A stretch of DNA of 64,000 bases, from contig CAWBLP010000009.1 of assembly GCA_963789495.1 (NCBI GenBank), forward strand, positions 62,001-126,000, written 5' to 3'. The DNA is from CAWBLP01 sp963789495. Lineage in GTDB: Bacteria > Pseudomonadota > Alphaproteobacteria > Acetobacterales > Acetobacteraceae. Under the pieces are notes generated by a model. It was given only the letters and a program-made list of their open reading frames with translations. It searched no databases and was not told the origin of the DNA. Of this stretch, positions 51,159 through 60,507 are shown piece after piece (the first letter of the stretch is position 1; the number at the start of each line of letters is the position of its first letter). A program made the translations under genes and the position numbers.

Positions 51159-51765
51159 GGATCGGCTCCTGACAGCTTTCCCGGGGCCGCATGGTATAAT
51201 TTCCTAGGAATTAAGGCAAAGAATACCTGACCCGGTGGCGCAAATCCCCGAGCACCGCTGCCACCGGAGTTTGGCTGCTCGCTTTCCGGCGGCACCGTTC
51301 CACCCGCGCAGCACAAGAGAAATGCCACCGCAAAACACGCAGACCACGCAAAACGCAATGCACGATCTGCCGGAGCCGCATGCCGCAGCCGCAAGATTCG
51401 CGGGACCGGTTAACCCCTGCGGTGCATTTGCGTGTTCTGCGTTATCTGCGGTGAAAATTCCTTACTTACCCCCACCGGTGCGACGGCCCGAAGTGCCGAC
51501 CGCCCCACCGCGCGCGCCGCGCCAACGCCATTCACCGCAGCTCCAGCCCCGCCAGCGGTTGAACTGTGCCGGGCGCAATATAGACTGATCCCGCATACAG
51601 ATCCCATCCATGGAGGAGCCGATGTTACGCCGGGCGAGCGTTGGCGATCCCCGCAGCGTTGGCGATGCCAGCCATGCGCGCGGGCGCACGACCGGCACTG
51701 CGGCCCCGATTGGCCCCGGCTCGTCGCGATCCCGACCCGCGCCATACGGGACGGGCTGAGCCGCC
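51159..51765. other. Intergenic region with imperfect inverted repeats
   Basis: About 600 bases between divergent genes. It contains the palindrome TTCCTAGGAA (51201-51210) in an AT-rich promoter-like segment for the HGGxSTGP gene, and the inverted repeat structure at 51326-51453. No gene is supported. Confidence 0.5.
51326..51453. repeat. Inverted repeat structure IR1 (CACGCAGA-type arms)
   Basis: The left arm 51326-51363 (CACCGCAAAACACGCAGACC...) and right arm 51419-51453 are imperfect reverse complements, sharing CACCGCA, ACGCAGA, CACGCAAA and TGCAC. The arms are separated by 55 bases. A second structure of similar style lies on the other side of the STAND gene. Confidence 0.65.
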
Positions 51766-54700
51766 ATGCGGTTCGGCGCCATCCTGGCGGCGTGCGTCGG
51801 CCTGGGGGCGGGTAGCGAGGCGGTCGGCGGACTCGCCAAGGAAGCGCTCGACCTGCTGTTCGACGGTGCCGGCAAGCAGGTGATGGAGACGATCGCCGCA
51901 CGCCTGCAAGGCTCCATCGGCGGCGTGCCTGCCAACCACGACCTGGAGCATGCCATACGGCTGGCGGAGCTGACCGGCACGCTGGTGCTGCTGGAGTCCA
52001 CGCGGCAGCAGATCGAGCGCGATCAGATCGACCAGCGTAGCGGCCGGATGCCGCCCTTCATCGGCGCGGCGCGAAGCTGGCTGCATACCCAGATCGGTCG
52101 CTGCCCCACGCTGCAAACCATCCCGAACGATGCCCTGGCGGCGGAGCTGGAAGCCCAGCTCGACCACACGCTTGCGGCGACCGGGCGCGCTGAGCTGGGT
52201 GCAATTCTTCAGGCTGCTGCGCAGGAGGTTTGGGACACGCTGCTGCGCGGCGCCGCGGACAACGGCGGTGGCGACCCGCCCGAGGAATTCCGGGCCGCGT
52301 TCTTCGGCAACGATACCGACAAACCCGGCTGGCCGCTGGTCTTCCAGGCCTTCATCCGCGAGGCCCTCAAGCACAATCCGCACGCCGAGATCGCGTTCGT
52401 CACCACCCGGCTCGCCGCGGTGCGCAGCGTTCTGGCACGGCTGGAACCGAAGATCGACCGGATCGCCCGCGCCATCGATCGCATCGAGGCAGTGCTGCAG
52501 GCCGGCGCCGGGCATCTGCCCCTCGACGCGCGCCATCGCCTGCGCGCGCGGCCGGAGAACGAACGCGAGCTGCTGCTGACCGAGCTGCGCGCGACCACCC
52601 TGATCGGGCGGGACGCAGAGCTTGGGGCGCTGCAAACCTGGCTGGACTCGGCACGCCCGATCGCCGCGCGCTGCATCACCGGACAGGCCGGCGCCGGCAA
52701 GACCCGCCTGGCGCTGGAACTGTGCGAGCGCGCGGAAGACGCCGGCTGGGCCGTCGGCTTGGCGCGGCAGGACGCGTTGGAAACGTTTCACAAGGAACAC
52801 AACCCGTCCGAATGGACGTGGCCTCGCAACACCCTGGTGGTGGTGGACTACGCCGCGGCCTCGGTGCCGATCCTGCGGCCCTGGCTGGAAGTTCTGGCGC
52901 GCCGCCCCGGCCGGCCGGAGCAACCGAAGCTGCGCATTCTGCTGCTGGAACGCTATGCCGACAGCGAGTTCCGGCTGGTGGGCGGAATTGACGCGGCCGA
53001 GCGGATCGTCCGGCCGCGATGCGCGCGACGTGCTGGATCCGCCGGCGCCGATCCCGCTGCGCCCGCTCACCGCAATGGCGGATCGCCGCGCGCTGCTGAC
53101 CGAGGCGATGCAGGAGGCCGCGCGCATCGCCGGCATCATCCCCGCGCCGGTGCCGCCGCCGGAGGGCTCGGACGCGCTGTTCGACCAGCGGCTTGCCCGC
53201 GACACTATCGAGACGGAACCGCTCTACCTGATGATGGCGGCCGTCCTGGCGGTGCGACGTGGCGCGCCCGCGGCGCTGGCGCTCAGCCGGCTGCAACCGG
53301 CGGACCGGGTGGCCAACGCCGACGAGATCGCCGGCTCCGAGCGGAACCGGCTGATCCGGCTGGCCCGCGCCGCGCATGCCGATGAGCGTCTGCTGCTGCA
53401 CGCCGCCGCCTGCATCACCCTGCAGCAGGGCTGCGACGACGACGGTCTGATGAAGCTGCTCGAGCAGGAATGCGCGGCGCGCGGCGCGGTCACAGCGACG
53501 GCGGAGGCTTTGGTGCCGTTGCTGCACGACGCCCTGGCGGCGCGGGACGGCAGTGGGGTGGACGCGGTGCGCCCCGACCTGATCGGCGAGGCCTTCCTGC
53601 TGCGCGAGCTCGGCCGCGATCGCCGGTCGGCGGCGCGGCAGGCGGCGATCGTCGAGCGCGCGTTCGACCGTGCCGGGACCCGTGTGGTCGCCACGGTGAT
53701 CCGCACGGCGCAGGATCACGCACAGGGCGACGCGGCGCATGCCAGCGTGGCGTGGCTGGATCATCTGGCGCGGCTGACCGACGACCCCTTCGCGCTGATA
53801 GCGATCGCGGCGGAACTGGCGGCGCAGACGCTGGCGCTGCGGGAACGGGCGGCGGAGATTCAGGCGCGCATCGTCGCCGCCTTGGCGGAACGGGCGCCGG
53901 ATGATCCGGACATGCTCTCTCCCCTCGCGGCAGCGCAGAATGACCTCGCGGTCCGGCTGCGCGACCTCGGCGAGCGCGAGGCGGCGCTGGCGGCGGCGCG
54001 CGAGGCGGTGGAGCTGCGTCGCACGCTGGCGGCGCAGCGCCCCGACGCGTTCCGGCCCGATCTCGCCGCGTCGCTGAACACTCTGGCGGCCATGCTGCGC
54101 GAACTCGGCGAGCGCGAGGCGGCGCTGGCGGCGGCGCGCGAGGCAGCCGAGCTGCACCGCGCGCTGGCGGCGCAGCGCCCCGACGCGTTCCGGCCCGATC
54201 TCGCCATGTCGCTGAACAATCTGGCGGCCATGCTGCGCGAACTCGGCGAGCGCGAGGCGGCGCTGGCGGCGGCGCGCGAGGCAGCCGAGCTGTATCGCGC
54301 GCTGGCGGCGCAGCGCCCCGACGCGTTCCGACCTTATCTCGCCGGGTCGCTGAACAATCTGGCGCCCATGCTGAGCGAGCTCGGCGAGCGCGAGGCGGCG
54401 CTGGCGGCGGCACGCGAAGCGGTGGACCTCCGGCGCGCGCTGGCGGCGCAGCGCCCCGACGCATTCCGGCCCGATCTCGCCAGGTCGCTGAACAATCTGG
54501 CAATCAGGCTGCGCGAGCTCGGCGAGCGCGAGGCGGCGCTGGCGGCGGCGCGCGAGGCGGCCGAGCTGTATCGCGCGCTGGCGGCGCAGCGCCCCGACGC
54601 GTTCCGGCCCGATCTCGCTAGGTCGCTGTGGGTGCGGGCAGACTGCCTCGACGCGACGGACCAGCCTGAGGCGGCGCTGGCGGACAATGTCGAGGCGATC

Positions 54701-54880
54701 AGCGTGCTGACACCGGCCTTCGTCCGACTGCCGCAAGCGTTCGCGTCGCTGATGAAGGCGATCGGGCGCGGCTACCGGCAACGCTGCGAGGCCCGCGGGA
54801 TCGAGCCGGACGAAACGTTGCTGGCGCCGGTCGTCGCGGCGTTTCAGCGCCTACAGGCGCAGCAGATACCCGAGCAGTAG
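51766..54880 (+). CDS. STAND-type NTPase with C-terminal TPR repeats, with an apparent frameshift
   Basis: Large (about 1,038 codons) signal-transduction ATPase. Residues 1-~265 form an uncharacterised, mostly helical N-terminal region. An NTPase domain follows with Walker A GQAGAGKTRLAL and Walker B NTLVVVDYAA. Then comes a helical sensor region and five 46-residue TPR units (ELGEREAALAAAREAAELYR...). The frame breaks at about 52970: one extra C in GAGTTCCGG separates LLLERYADSE from GWWAELTRPSGSSGR. STAND-TPR proteins often sense a ligand through the repeats and trigger an N-terminal effector, frequently in immunity or cell death. That role is an inference. Confidence 0.82.
53935..54640 (+). 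repeat. Five 138-bp tandem TPR-coding repeats
   Basis: The string GAGGCGGCGCTGGCGGCGGC recurs at 53978, 54116, 54254, 54392 and 54530, an exact 138-bp (46-codon) period. Units are nearly identical at the DNA level, including silent positions, implying recent expansion or conversion. Confidence 0.92.
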
Positions 54881-55187
54881 CCGAGCCCCAGACCAGTGTC
54901 CGGGCAAAGCGCCGCCGCCCCGCCCGCAAACGGGCGAAGCGCGTCGGTTCACACACACCGCCAATGCCCCCCACCGGGAAAGCCCCTCTGCGGCCCTCCC
55001 TGCCTTCTCTGCGGCCCTCTGCGTGAAACCCTTACCGCGCCGCGAACCTCCCCTAACTCGGCGGCCCCGACCGCCAGCCGCGCCCACAACCCTGCCATCC
55101 GCAACACCGGCGCCTGATCGCGGCATTGCAAGGTTTCACACAGAGGGCCGCAGAGAAAACAGGGAGGGCCACAGAGGCAGCAACCTG
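54881..55187. other. Intergenic region holding inverted repeat IR2
   Basis: About 300 bases between the STAND gene and the GxxExxY remnant. The only structure is the 45-base inverted repeat listed next. Confidence 0.5.
54986..55176. repeat. Inverted repeat IR2, 45-base arms with 4 mismatches
   Basis: The arm at 55132-55176 (GGTTTCACACAGAGGGCCGC...) is the reverse complement of 54986-55030 at 41 of 45 positions; the loop is 101 bases. The CACAGAG...CAGAG style of sequence commonly accompanies GxxExxY genes, and such a gene remnant follows directly. Confidence 0.82.
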
Positions 55188-55558
55188 TGGACCAGCATCG
55201 CGTCCACCGCGCGCAGCATCGGGCTGGCTATCGAGGGGCACCGCCACACCGGCGCCGGCCTGCTGGACTCCGTCTACCGGCAATGCCTGTGCCAGGAATT
55301 GGCGGACGCGGGGATTGAGTTCGCACCGCAGGCAGCAAGTCCGGTATCTTGCGATATCGTATCAATCTGCGGCGGGTTCAAGGCGGATATCGTCGTCGCA
55401 CGCGAATTGGTCCTGGGCATCAAGGCCGTCGCTGCATCCTGCCGATCCATGAGGTGCAACTTCGCACCACCCTGCGCATGAGCGGCCTCCGCGTCGGACG
55501 GTTGCTGAACTTCAACCCGCCACGTCTGACGGACGGCCTGCGTCGCTCCGTCGTGTAG
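55188..55558 (+). pseudogene. GxxExxY-family protein remnant
   Basis: The frame reads SIGLAIEGHRHTGAGLLDSVYRQCLCQELADAGIEF (start: SIGLAIEGHRHTGAGLLDSV), then CGGFKADIVVARELVLGIKAV, and after a one-base shift near 55432 LPIHEVQLRTTLRMSGLRVG and LLNFNPPRL. This covers the whole GxxExxY family, but with Asp instead of Glu in GLLDSVY, no start codon at the expected place and the frame break. Members of the family have unknown function and PD-(D/E)xK-like features. Confidence 0.76.
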
Positions 55559-55749
55559 CGGCGGCCGGCGCGGCCTGATTTCCTCCGTGAACACCGTGCA
55601 CTCCGCACGGCCTCCGTGCTGGAAAAACGCCGCGGGCCACACCAGGCCGCCTTGGGTACCCACCAGGCCCGCCGGAAAGCCTGCGCCAAGATACTCATGG
55701 CACGAGGAGGATCACGCTATGCCGCGTGCGGTATGCGACATGCGGCGCG

Positions 55750-57936
55750 CTATCCCCGGTCAGGCGGGTCGGCACCGTCCAGCCGCAGTTGCATCCTGCC
55801 CGGGTAGGTAAGCCGCAGCGGAAAGCGGCCCTGAACTGCGGTTTCCACCAGCCCGACACAGGCGGCCGACAGTCCGGCGGCGCGCAGCTCCGCCAGGCAT
55901 GTCTCGGCGCGGGAAGCGGGAATTCCGGCCAGCAGACCGCCGGAGGTCTGCGGATCGACCAGCAAGGCCAGGTCCGGCGCCGAACCCAGATCGCCGAGCA
56001 AGCGGCAGTTTTCCGGCGCCAGCGTGCTTTCCACCCCGCGTGCCGCCAGTTCCACCGCGCCGGGCAAAGCGGGCACGGCGTCGGGCCAGAGCTCCGCGGC
56101 ACCGCGCGAGGCACGCAGCATCTCCAGCAGGTGGCCCGCCAGGCCGAACCCGGTGACGTCGGTGCAGGCGGTGACGCCGTGGGCGCGCAGGATCGGGACC
56201 GCCGCGGCATTGCTGGCGCGCATCGAGTCGAGGGCCGCGGCCAGCCACGCCGCCTTCGCCTCGCCGCGCATATGCCCAGCCAGCACGATGCCGGTGCCGA
56301 CCGGCTTGGTCAGGATCAGCGCATCGCCGGCTCGCAGACCGGCCTTGCGCAGCAGGTGTTGCGGATCGGCCAGACCGGTGACGGCGAAGCCCAGTGCCGG
56401 TTCGGCGGCCTCCGCGCTGTGGCCACCGACCAGGGTGCAGCCATCCGCCTCCAGCACCCCGGTCGCACCCAACAGCATCGCCGACAGATCGGCCCGCATC
56501 TGGCCGCTGCCGCCGTACGGCACCGCGGCGACCGCCAGCGCGGTCCAGGGCCGCGCGCCCATCGCGTGCAGGTCGGACAGGGCGTGCGCCGCGGCGATCT
56601 GGCCGAACACGAACGGGTCGTCGATGAAGGCGCGGAAATGATCGATGCTCTGCACCAGCACCTGGCCCGGCGGCGGCGTCATCACCGCGGCATCGTCGGG
56701 CGCATCCAGCCCGATCAGAATGTCCGGCCCGACGCCACGCGGCAGCGCAGCCAGCGCGCCGGCCAGCACCTCGGCGCCCACTTTCGCGCCGCAGCCGCCG
56801 CAGCGCATGGCGTCGCCCGTCGCCATCGGCGCCATCTTCTGCTGGTACATCCGCATCCAGCGCCGGTCGATCCAGTCCTTCCAGCGCCACACCAGCCGGC
56901 CGGAGGCGGACAGTCCGTTGCGCCAGGCAACCGCCCTGCCCTCGCCCAGGCCAAGGATCACCAGCGCCTCGCGCTGCGGCCGCCAGCGCCGCAACCTCTG
57001 CCCCCGTGCCGCGCGGCGCAGGTTATCCGCCAGCGTCGCCCCGGCGCGCACCGCCCAGACGCCGGCCTTTGGCAAAGCGTGGCCTTCCAGCGCGGCGCAA
57101 TCGCCGGCGGCGAACACGCCGCGATGCGACGGCGATTGCAGCGTCGCATCCACCCGCACGCAGCCCGCCGCATCGCATTCCAGGCCGGACTGCGCCAGAA
57201 AGGTGGGACCGACCACGCCGGTCGCCCACAGCGCCTCCGCCACGTCGATCGCACTGCCGTCGGACAGTGCCAACCGGCCCTCCGCCACACCCAGCGCGCG
57301 CACGCCACTGACCAGCTCCACCCCGGCATCCACCAGCGCCGCCTTGGCAACATGGCGGGCACGCAGCGGTGCCGCCGCCAGGGGAGCGTCGCCCTCGCTG
57401 ATCAGCACGATGCGCGCCCGGCCGCGCAACCGATACGCCAAAGCCAGCGCCAGCTCGGTTCCAGCCGGCCCGCCACCAATGACGGCAATGCGCCCGCCCT
57501 GCGGCAGCGCCGCCTCCAGCGCCGCCAGCCGGTCCAGGAATCGACCGATCGGCTTCACCTTGATGCCGCCGGCGTGGTCGGGCCGCACCGGCTCGCCGCC
57601 GACATCGATCGACAGCAGGTCGTAGCCGATCGGTGGCCGCTCGGTGATCGCCACCTGTCTGGCGGCCAGCTCGATGCCGGTCGCCTCCGCCAGGATCAGC
57701 CGGGCCCCGGCGGCGGCGGCCAGCGGCGCGAGGTCGATATGCGCCTGGTCGAAGCTGTACTCGCCGCGGATCAGGCCTGGCAGCATGCCGGAATAGGGGG
57801 TTTCCGGCTCCCGGCCGATCAGGGTGAGGCGGACGCCAGGCTCCGGCCGCAGGGCAAAGCGACGCAGCACCTCCACATGCGCGTGGCCGGCGCCCAGCAG
57901 GACAAGCTCGATGCGAACGGGAACCGGGGGCTGCAT
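55750..57936 (-). CDS. selD: NDH2-like FAD oxidoreductase fused to selenide, water dikinase
   Basis: A 728-residue fusion. The N-terminal ~365 residues are a pyridine-nucleotide-disulfide oxidoreductase (LVLLGAGHAHVEVLRRF, IAVIGGGPAGTELALAL, GVFAAGDCAAL). The C-terminal ~350 residues are SelD, which makes selenophosphate from selenide and ATP (catalytic region RCGGCGAKVG with the conserved Lys, SIDHFRAFIDDPFVFG, GGHSAEAAEPALGF, TDVTGFGLAGHLLEM). No selenocysteine codon is needed at the catalytic position (Cys). This fusion is known in many bacteria; the flavoprotein may supply reduced selenium. No selA, selB or selU is in the window. Confidence 0.93.
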   Translation of the reverse strand: MQPPVPVRIELVLLGAGHAHVEVLRRFALRPEPGVRLTLIGREPETPYSGMLPGLIRGEYSFDQAHIDLAPLAAAAGARLILAEATGIELAARQVAITERPPIGYDLLSIDVGGEPVRPDHAGGIKVKPIGRFLDRLAALEAALPQGGRIAVIGGGPAGTELALALAYRLRGRARIVLISEGDAPLAAAPLRARHVAKAALVDAGVELVSGVRALGVAEGRLALSDGSAIDVAEALWATGVVGPTFLAQSGLECDAAGCVRVDATLQSPSHRGVFAAGDCAALEGHALPKAGVWAVRAGATLADNLRRAARGQRLRRWRPQREALVILGLGEGRAVAWRNGLSASGRLVWRWKDWIDRRWMRMYQQKMAPMATGDAMRCGGCGAKVGAEVLAGALAALPRGVGPDILIGLDAPDDAAVMTPPPGQVLVQSIDHFRAFIDDPFVFGQIAAAHALSDLHAMGARPWTALAVAAVPYGGSGQMRADLSAMLLGATGVLEADGCTLVGGHSAEAAEPALGFAVTGLADPQHLLRKAGLRAGDALILTKPVGTGIVLAGHMRGEAKAAWLAAALDSMRASNAAAVPILRAHGVTACTDVTGFGLAGHLLEMLRASRGAAELWPDAVPALPGAVELAARGVESTLAPENCRLLGDLGSAPDLALLVDPQTSGGLLAGIPASRAETCLAELRAAGLSAACVGLVETAVQGRFPLRLTYPGRMQLRLDGADPPDRG

Positions 57937-58010
57937 GGCGGCGAGACTACCCGGTCTTGAGCCGAGTCGCGGGACCGCGGAGGATCGGCATGCAGGCAGG
58001 AGGATAATGC

Positions 58011-58760
58011 GTGACCTGGTCGATTCTCGCGCGTGACGCCGCCACCGGCACGCTGGGTGCCGCGGTGGCCACGCGCTTCTTCGCCGTGGGGGCGCTGGCG
58101 ATCCATGTCGAAGGCGGGGTGGCGGCGTTCGCCACCCAGGCGCTGATCAACCCGATGTACGCGGTGGAGGGGCTGCCGCGGCTGCGGGCCAGGGGCGCTC
58201 CGGACGAGGTGGTGGCGGCGCTCCTGGCGGCGGATGCCGGGCGGGCGCACCGGCAGATCCACGTGCTGGACGCCGCCGGCCGCATTTCCGCGTTCACCGG
58301 CGGGTCCTGCGTCGCCTGGTGCGGGGCAGTGCATGGCACGGACGTGTCGGTGGCGGGCAACATGCTGGCCGGGCCGGCGGTGGTGGAGCAGACGCTGGCG
58401 GCATTCGAGCGCGCCGAGGGACCGCTGGCGGAGCGTCTGCTGGCGGCGCTGGAGGCCGGCGAGGCTGCTGGCGGCGACGCGCGGGGCAAGCAGTCCGCAG
58501 CGCTGAAGATTGCCTCCCGCGACCCGTATCCGGACCTGGATATCCGGACCGACGATCACCCGGACCCGTTGCGCGAGCTGCGCCGGCTTTACGCGGTCAG
58601 CCGCGAGCGGTTCGCGGTGTTCCGGCGGTTCCTGCCCGGCGCGGACAGTCCGTGCGGGGTGTTCGACCGCACAGTCATCAACGCCGCGATCGCGCGCGAA
58701 GGCCGGCCGGCCGGCGGTGGCGAGCGGGACCCTGGATCAGGCGGACCACGCACTGCCTGA
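58011..58760 (+). CDS. DUF1028 family protein (Ntn-hydrolase-like)
   Basis: GTG start at 58011 behind CAGGAGGAT. The 249-residue protein begins MTWSILARDAATGTLGAAVATRFFAVG and contains AFATQALINPMYAVEGL and GNMLAGPAVVEQTLAAFE, the fingerprints of DUF1028. Family members are thought to have an N-terminal-nucleophile-hydrolase-like fold; substrates are unknown. It is divergent from the selD fusion by 74 bases. Confidence 0.92.
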   Translation: MTWSILARDAATGTLGAAVATRFFAVGALAIHVEGGVAAFATQALINPMYAVEGLPRLRARGAPDEVVAALLAADAGRAHRQIHVLDAAGRISAFTGGSCVAWCGAVHGTDVSVAGNMLAGPAVVEQTLAAFERAEGPLAERLLAALEAGEAAGGDARGKQSAALKIASRDPYPDLDIRTDDHPDPLRELRRLYAVSRERFAVFRRFLPGADSPCGVFDRTVINAAIAREGRPAGGGERDPGSGGPRTA

Positions 58761-58856
58761 CCTCCCCTGCCCCAGCCCAAGCACCCCGCACTGGAGGCCG
58801 GCCCCGGTTCAGGGCACACTCAGCCCCACAGGCAGACAACGCCCCAGGAGGAACCC

Positions 58857-59714
58857 ATGCTCGCATTCGGCGCGTCGATGTTTTTCACCGACTATTCCAT
58901 GGCTCCCGGCGAACTCGGCCAGGCGCTGGAAAGCCGCGGCTTCGAGTCCGTCTGGGCGCCGGAGCACTCGCACATCCCGCTGACCCGCAAGACACCCTTC
59001 CCCGGCGGCGGCGACCTGCCGAAGAAATACTACGACGCGATGGACCCGTTCGTGACCCTGACCGCCGCGGCCGTCGCGACCAAGACGCTGAAGGTCGGCA
59101 CCGGCATCTGCCTGGTGATCCAGCGCGATCCGATCCAGACCGCGAAGCTGGTCGCCTCGATCGACCAGGTGTCCGGCGGGCGCTTCCTGTTCGGCATCGG
59201 CAATGGCTGGAACCGCGACGAGATCGAAAACCACGGCGTGAAGTTCGAGGACCGCCACAAGGTGGCGCGCGAGCGCGTCGAGGCGATGAAGGCGATCTGG
59301 ACCCAGACCAAGCCCGAATACCACGGGGAATTCGTGAACTTCGATCCGATGATGACCTGGCCGAAGCCGGTGCAGAGGCCGCATCCGCCGATCATCGTCG
59401 GCGGCGCCTTCCCTTACTCGGCGCGGCGCGCGATCCGCTACGGCGATGGCTGGATTCCGCAGGCCGCGCGCGGCGGCTACAGCGAGATCGCCGACATGAT
59501 CCCGGAATTCCGCAAGATGGCGACCGAAGCTGGGCGCGATCCGGATGAGATCGAGATCACCGTCTGGTTCCCGAAGCAGGATATCGAGCTGATGAAGCGG
59601 TATCAGGACCTCGGCGTGAAGCGCGTGGTGTTCAACGTGGAATCGGTGAAGGCGGACGTGGCGCTGCCGGTGATCGACGGCTGGGCGAAGCTGATGCAGC
59701 AGGTCAACGGCTAG
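58857..59714 (+). CDS. LLM-class flavin-dependent oxidoreductase (F420-type, TIGR03619-like)
   Basis: A 285-residue TIM-barrel luciferase-like enzyme behind an AGGAGGAA box. Motifs: SRGFESVWAPEHSHIPLTRKTPFPGGGDLP (short form: ESVWAPEHSHIP), VGTGICLVIQRDPIQTAK, GIGNGWNRDEIENHG and KPVQRPHPPIIVGG. The family is annotated as F420-dependent in actinobacteria; in Alphaproteobacteria the cofactor may be FMN. Substrate unknown. Confidence 0.92.
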   Translation: MLAFGASMFFTDYSMAPGELGQALESRGFESVWAPEHSHIPLTRKTPFPGGGDLPKKYYDAMDPFVTLTAAAVATKTLKVGTGICLVIQRDPIQTAKLVASIDQVSGGRFLFGIGNGWNRDEIENHGVKFEDRHKVARERVEAMKAIWTQTKPEYHGEFVNFDPMMTWPKPVQRPHPPIIVGGAFPYSARRAIRYGDGWIPQAARGGYSEIADMIPEFRKMATEAGRDPDEIEITVWFPKQDIELMKRYQDLGVKRVVFNVESVKADVALPVIDGWAKLMQQVNG

Positions 59715-59836
59715 CACGGGGTGGCAAGGACCATGCCCCTTGCCATCCTCGCAGCTTCCCACTGCTGGACTCTCACATCGACCGATGCATTCAATCCTCC
59801 TGATTTCATCCAGGCTTGAAATCGAGGGATAACGTC

Positions 59837-60271
59837 GTGGACCTACCGCTCACGGGTGGCTGCCTCTGCGGCGCGGTTCGCTACCAGGTCACGGACCCGC
59901 CACTCGGCGTGTACGCCTGCCACTGCACCGACTGTCAGCGCATCACGAGCAGCGCCTTCTCACTCGGTGTCGTCGTGCCTGCTGACGCCTTTCAGGTCGT
60001 GGGGCAAGATGCCCGGCTTGTAGCTGGCGGCACCGCCGCGAGCGGGCGGGTCAAGCGACGCTGGATATGCGCGGCGTGCGGCGTGTGGCTGTTCGGCGAT
60101 CCCAGGCCCAACACGGAAGGTCCTGGCCTCGTCCGCGTCGTTCGTAGCGGAACCTTCGACGACACCGCCTGGATCAAACCCAGGATGCACTTCTGGACCC
60201 GGAGCGCGCAGAGCTGGCTGGCGCTGGACGGCATCACGTATCAGACGCAGCCCGAGGAGCTGGATACCTAG
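59837..60271 (+). CDS. GFA (glutathione-dependent formaldehyde-activating) family protein
   Basis: A 144-residue zinc-binding protein of the Gfa/CENP-V fold. The GTG at 59837 follows GAGGGA and begins VVDLPLTGGCLCGAVRY. Zinc ligands are in GGCLCG, YACHCTDCQR and CAACGVW. Most members are not proven formaldehyde-activating enzymes. A TTG at 59816 would add seven residues. Confidence 0.91.
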   Translation: MDLPLTGGCLCGAVRYQVTDPPLGVYACHCTDCQRITSSAFSLGVVVPADAFQVVGQDARLVAGGTAASGRVKRRWICAACGVWLFGDPRPNTEGPGLVRVVRSGTFDDTAWIKPRMHFWTRSAQSWLALDGITYQTQPEELDT

Positions 60272-60507
60272 CATCGGCGGGCCAGTCAGGACGTTCCTGC
60301 GCGGGCAGGCTGATGCCGGAAGCCCCCGATAACCCGACGCAATCGTCCTCCCTCGACGCAGTCCGGACTCCACGCACATTCAACTCGCCGCCAAGCGAAC
60401 GCGGCCATGACGCCTACCGCGCGGGCCGCTCCGCAACCGAACCGCCTACCCCGCTGCGTCAATGCACACGCCGCTGCGCCGCCAAGGCAGCCGGTGCGCG
60501 CTGAGGG
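60272..60507. other. Intergenic region between convergent genes
   Basis: No gene, terminator-like hairpin with T-run, or repeat is recognised in these 236 bases. Confidence 0.4.

Noticed and set aside
52676..54781. Long minus-strand frame opposite the STAND gene.
   Set aside because: It mirrors the 138-bp repeats of the real gene and has no recognisable domain.
49728..55558. Prophage or large integrated element covering the HGGxSTGP, STAND and GxxExxY genes.
   Set aside because: No integrase, att-like repeats, tRNA target or phage structural genes are present; only local inverted repeats are seen.
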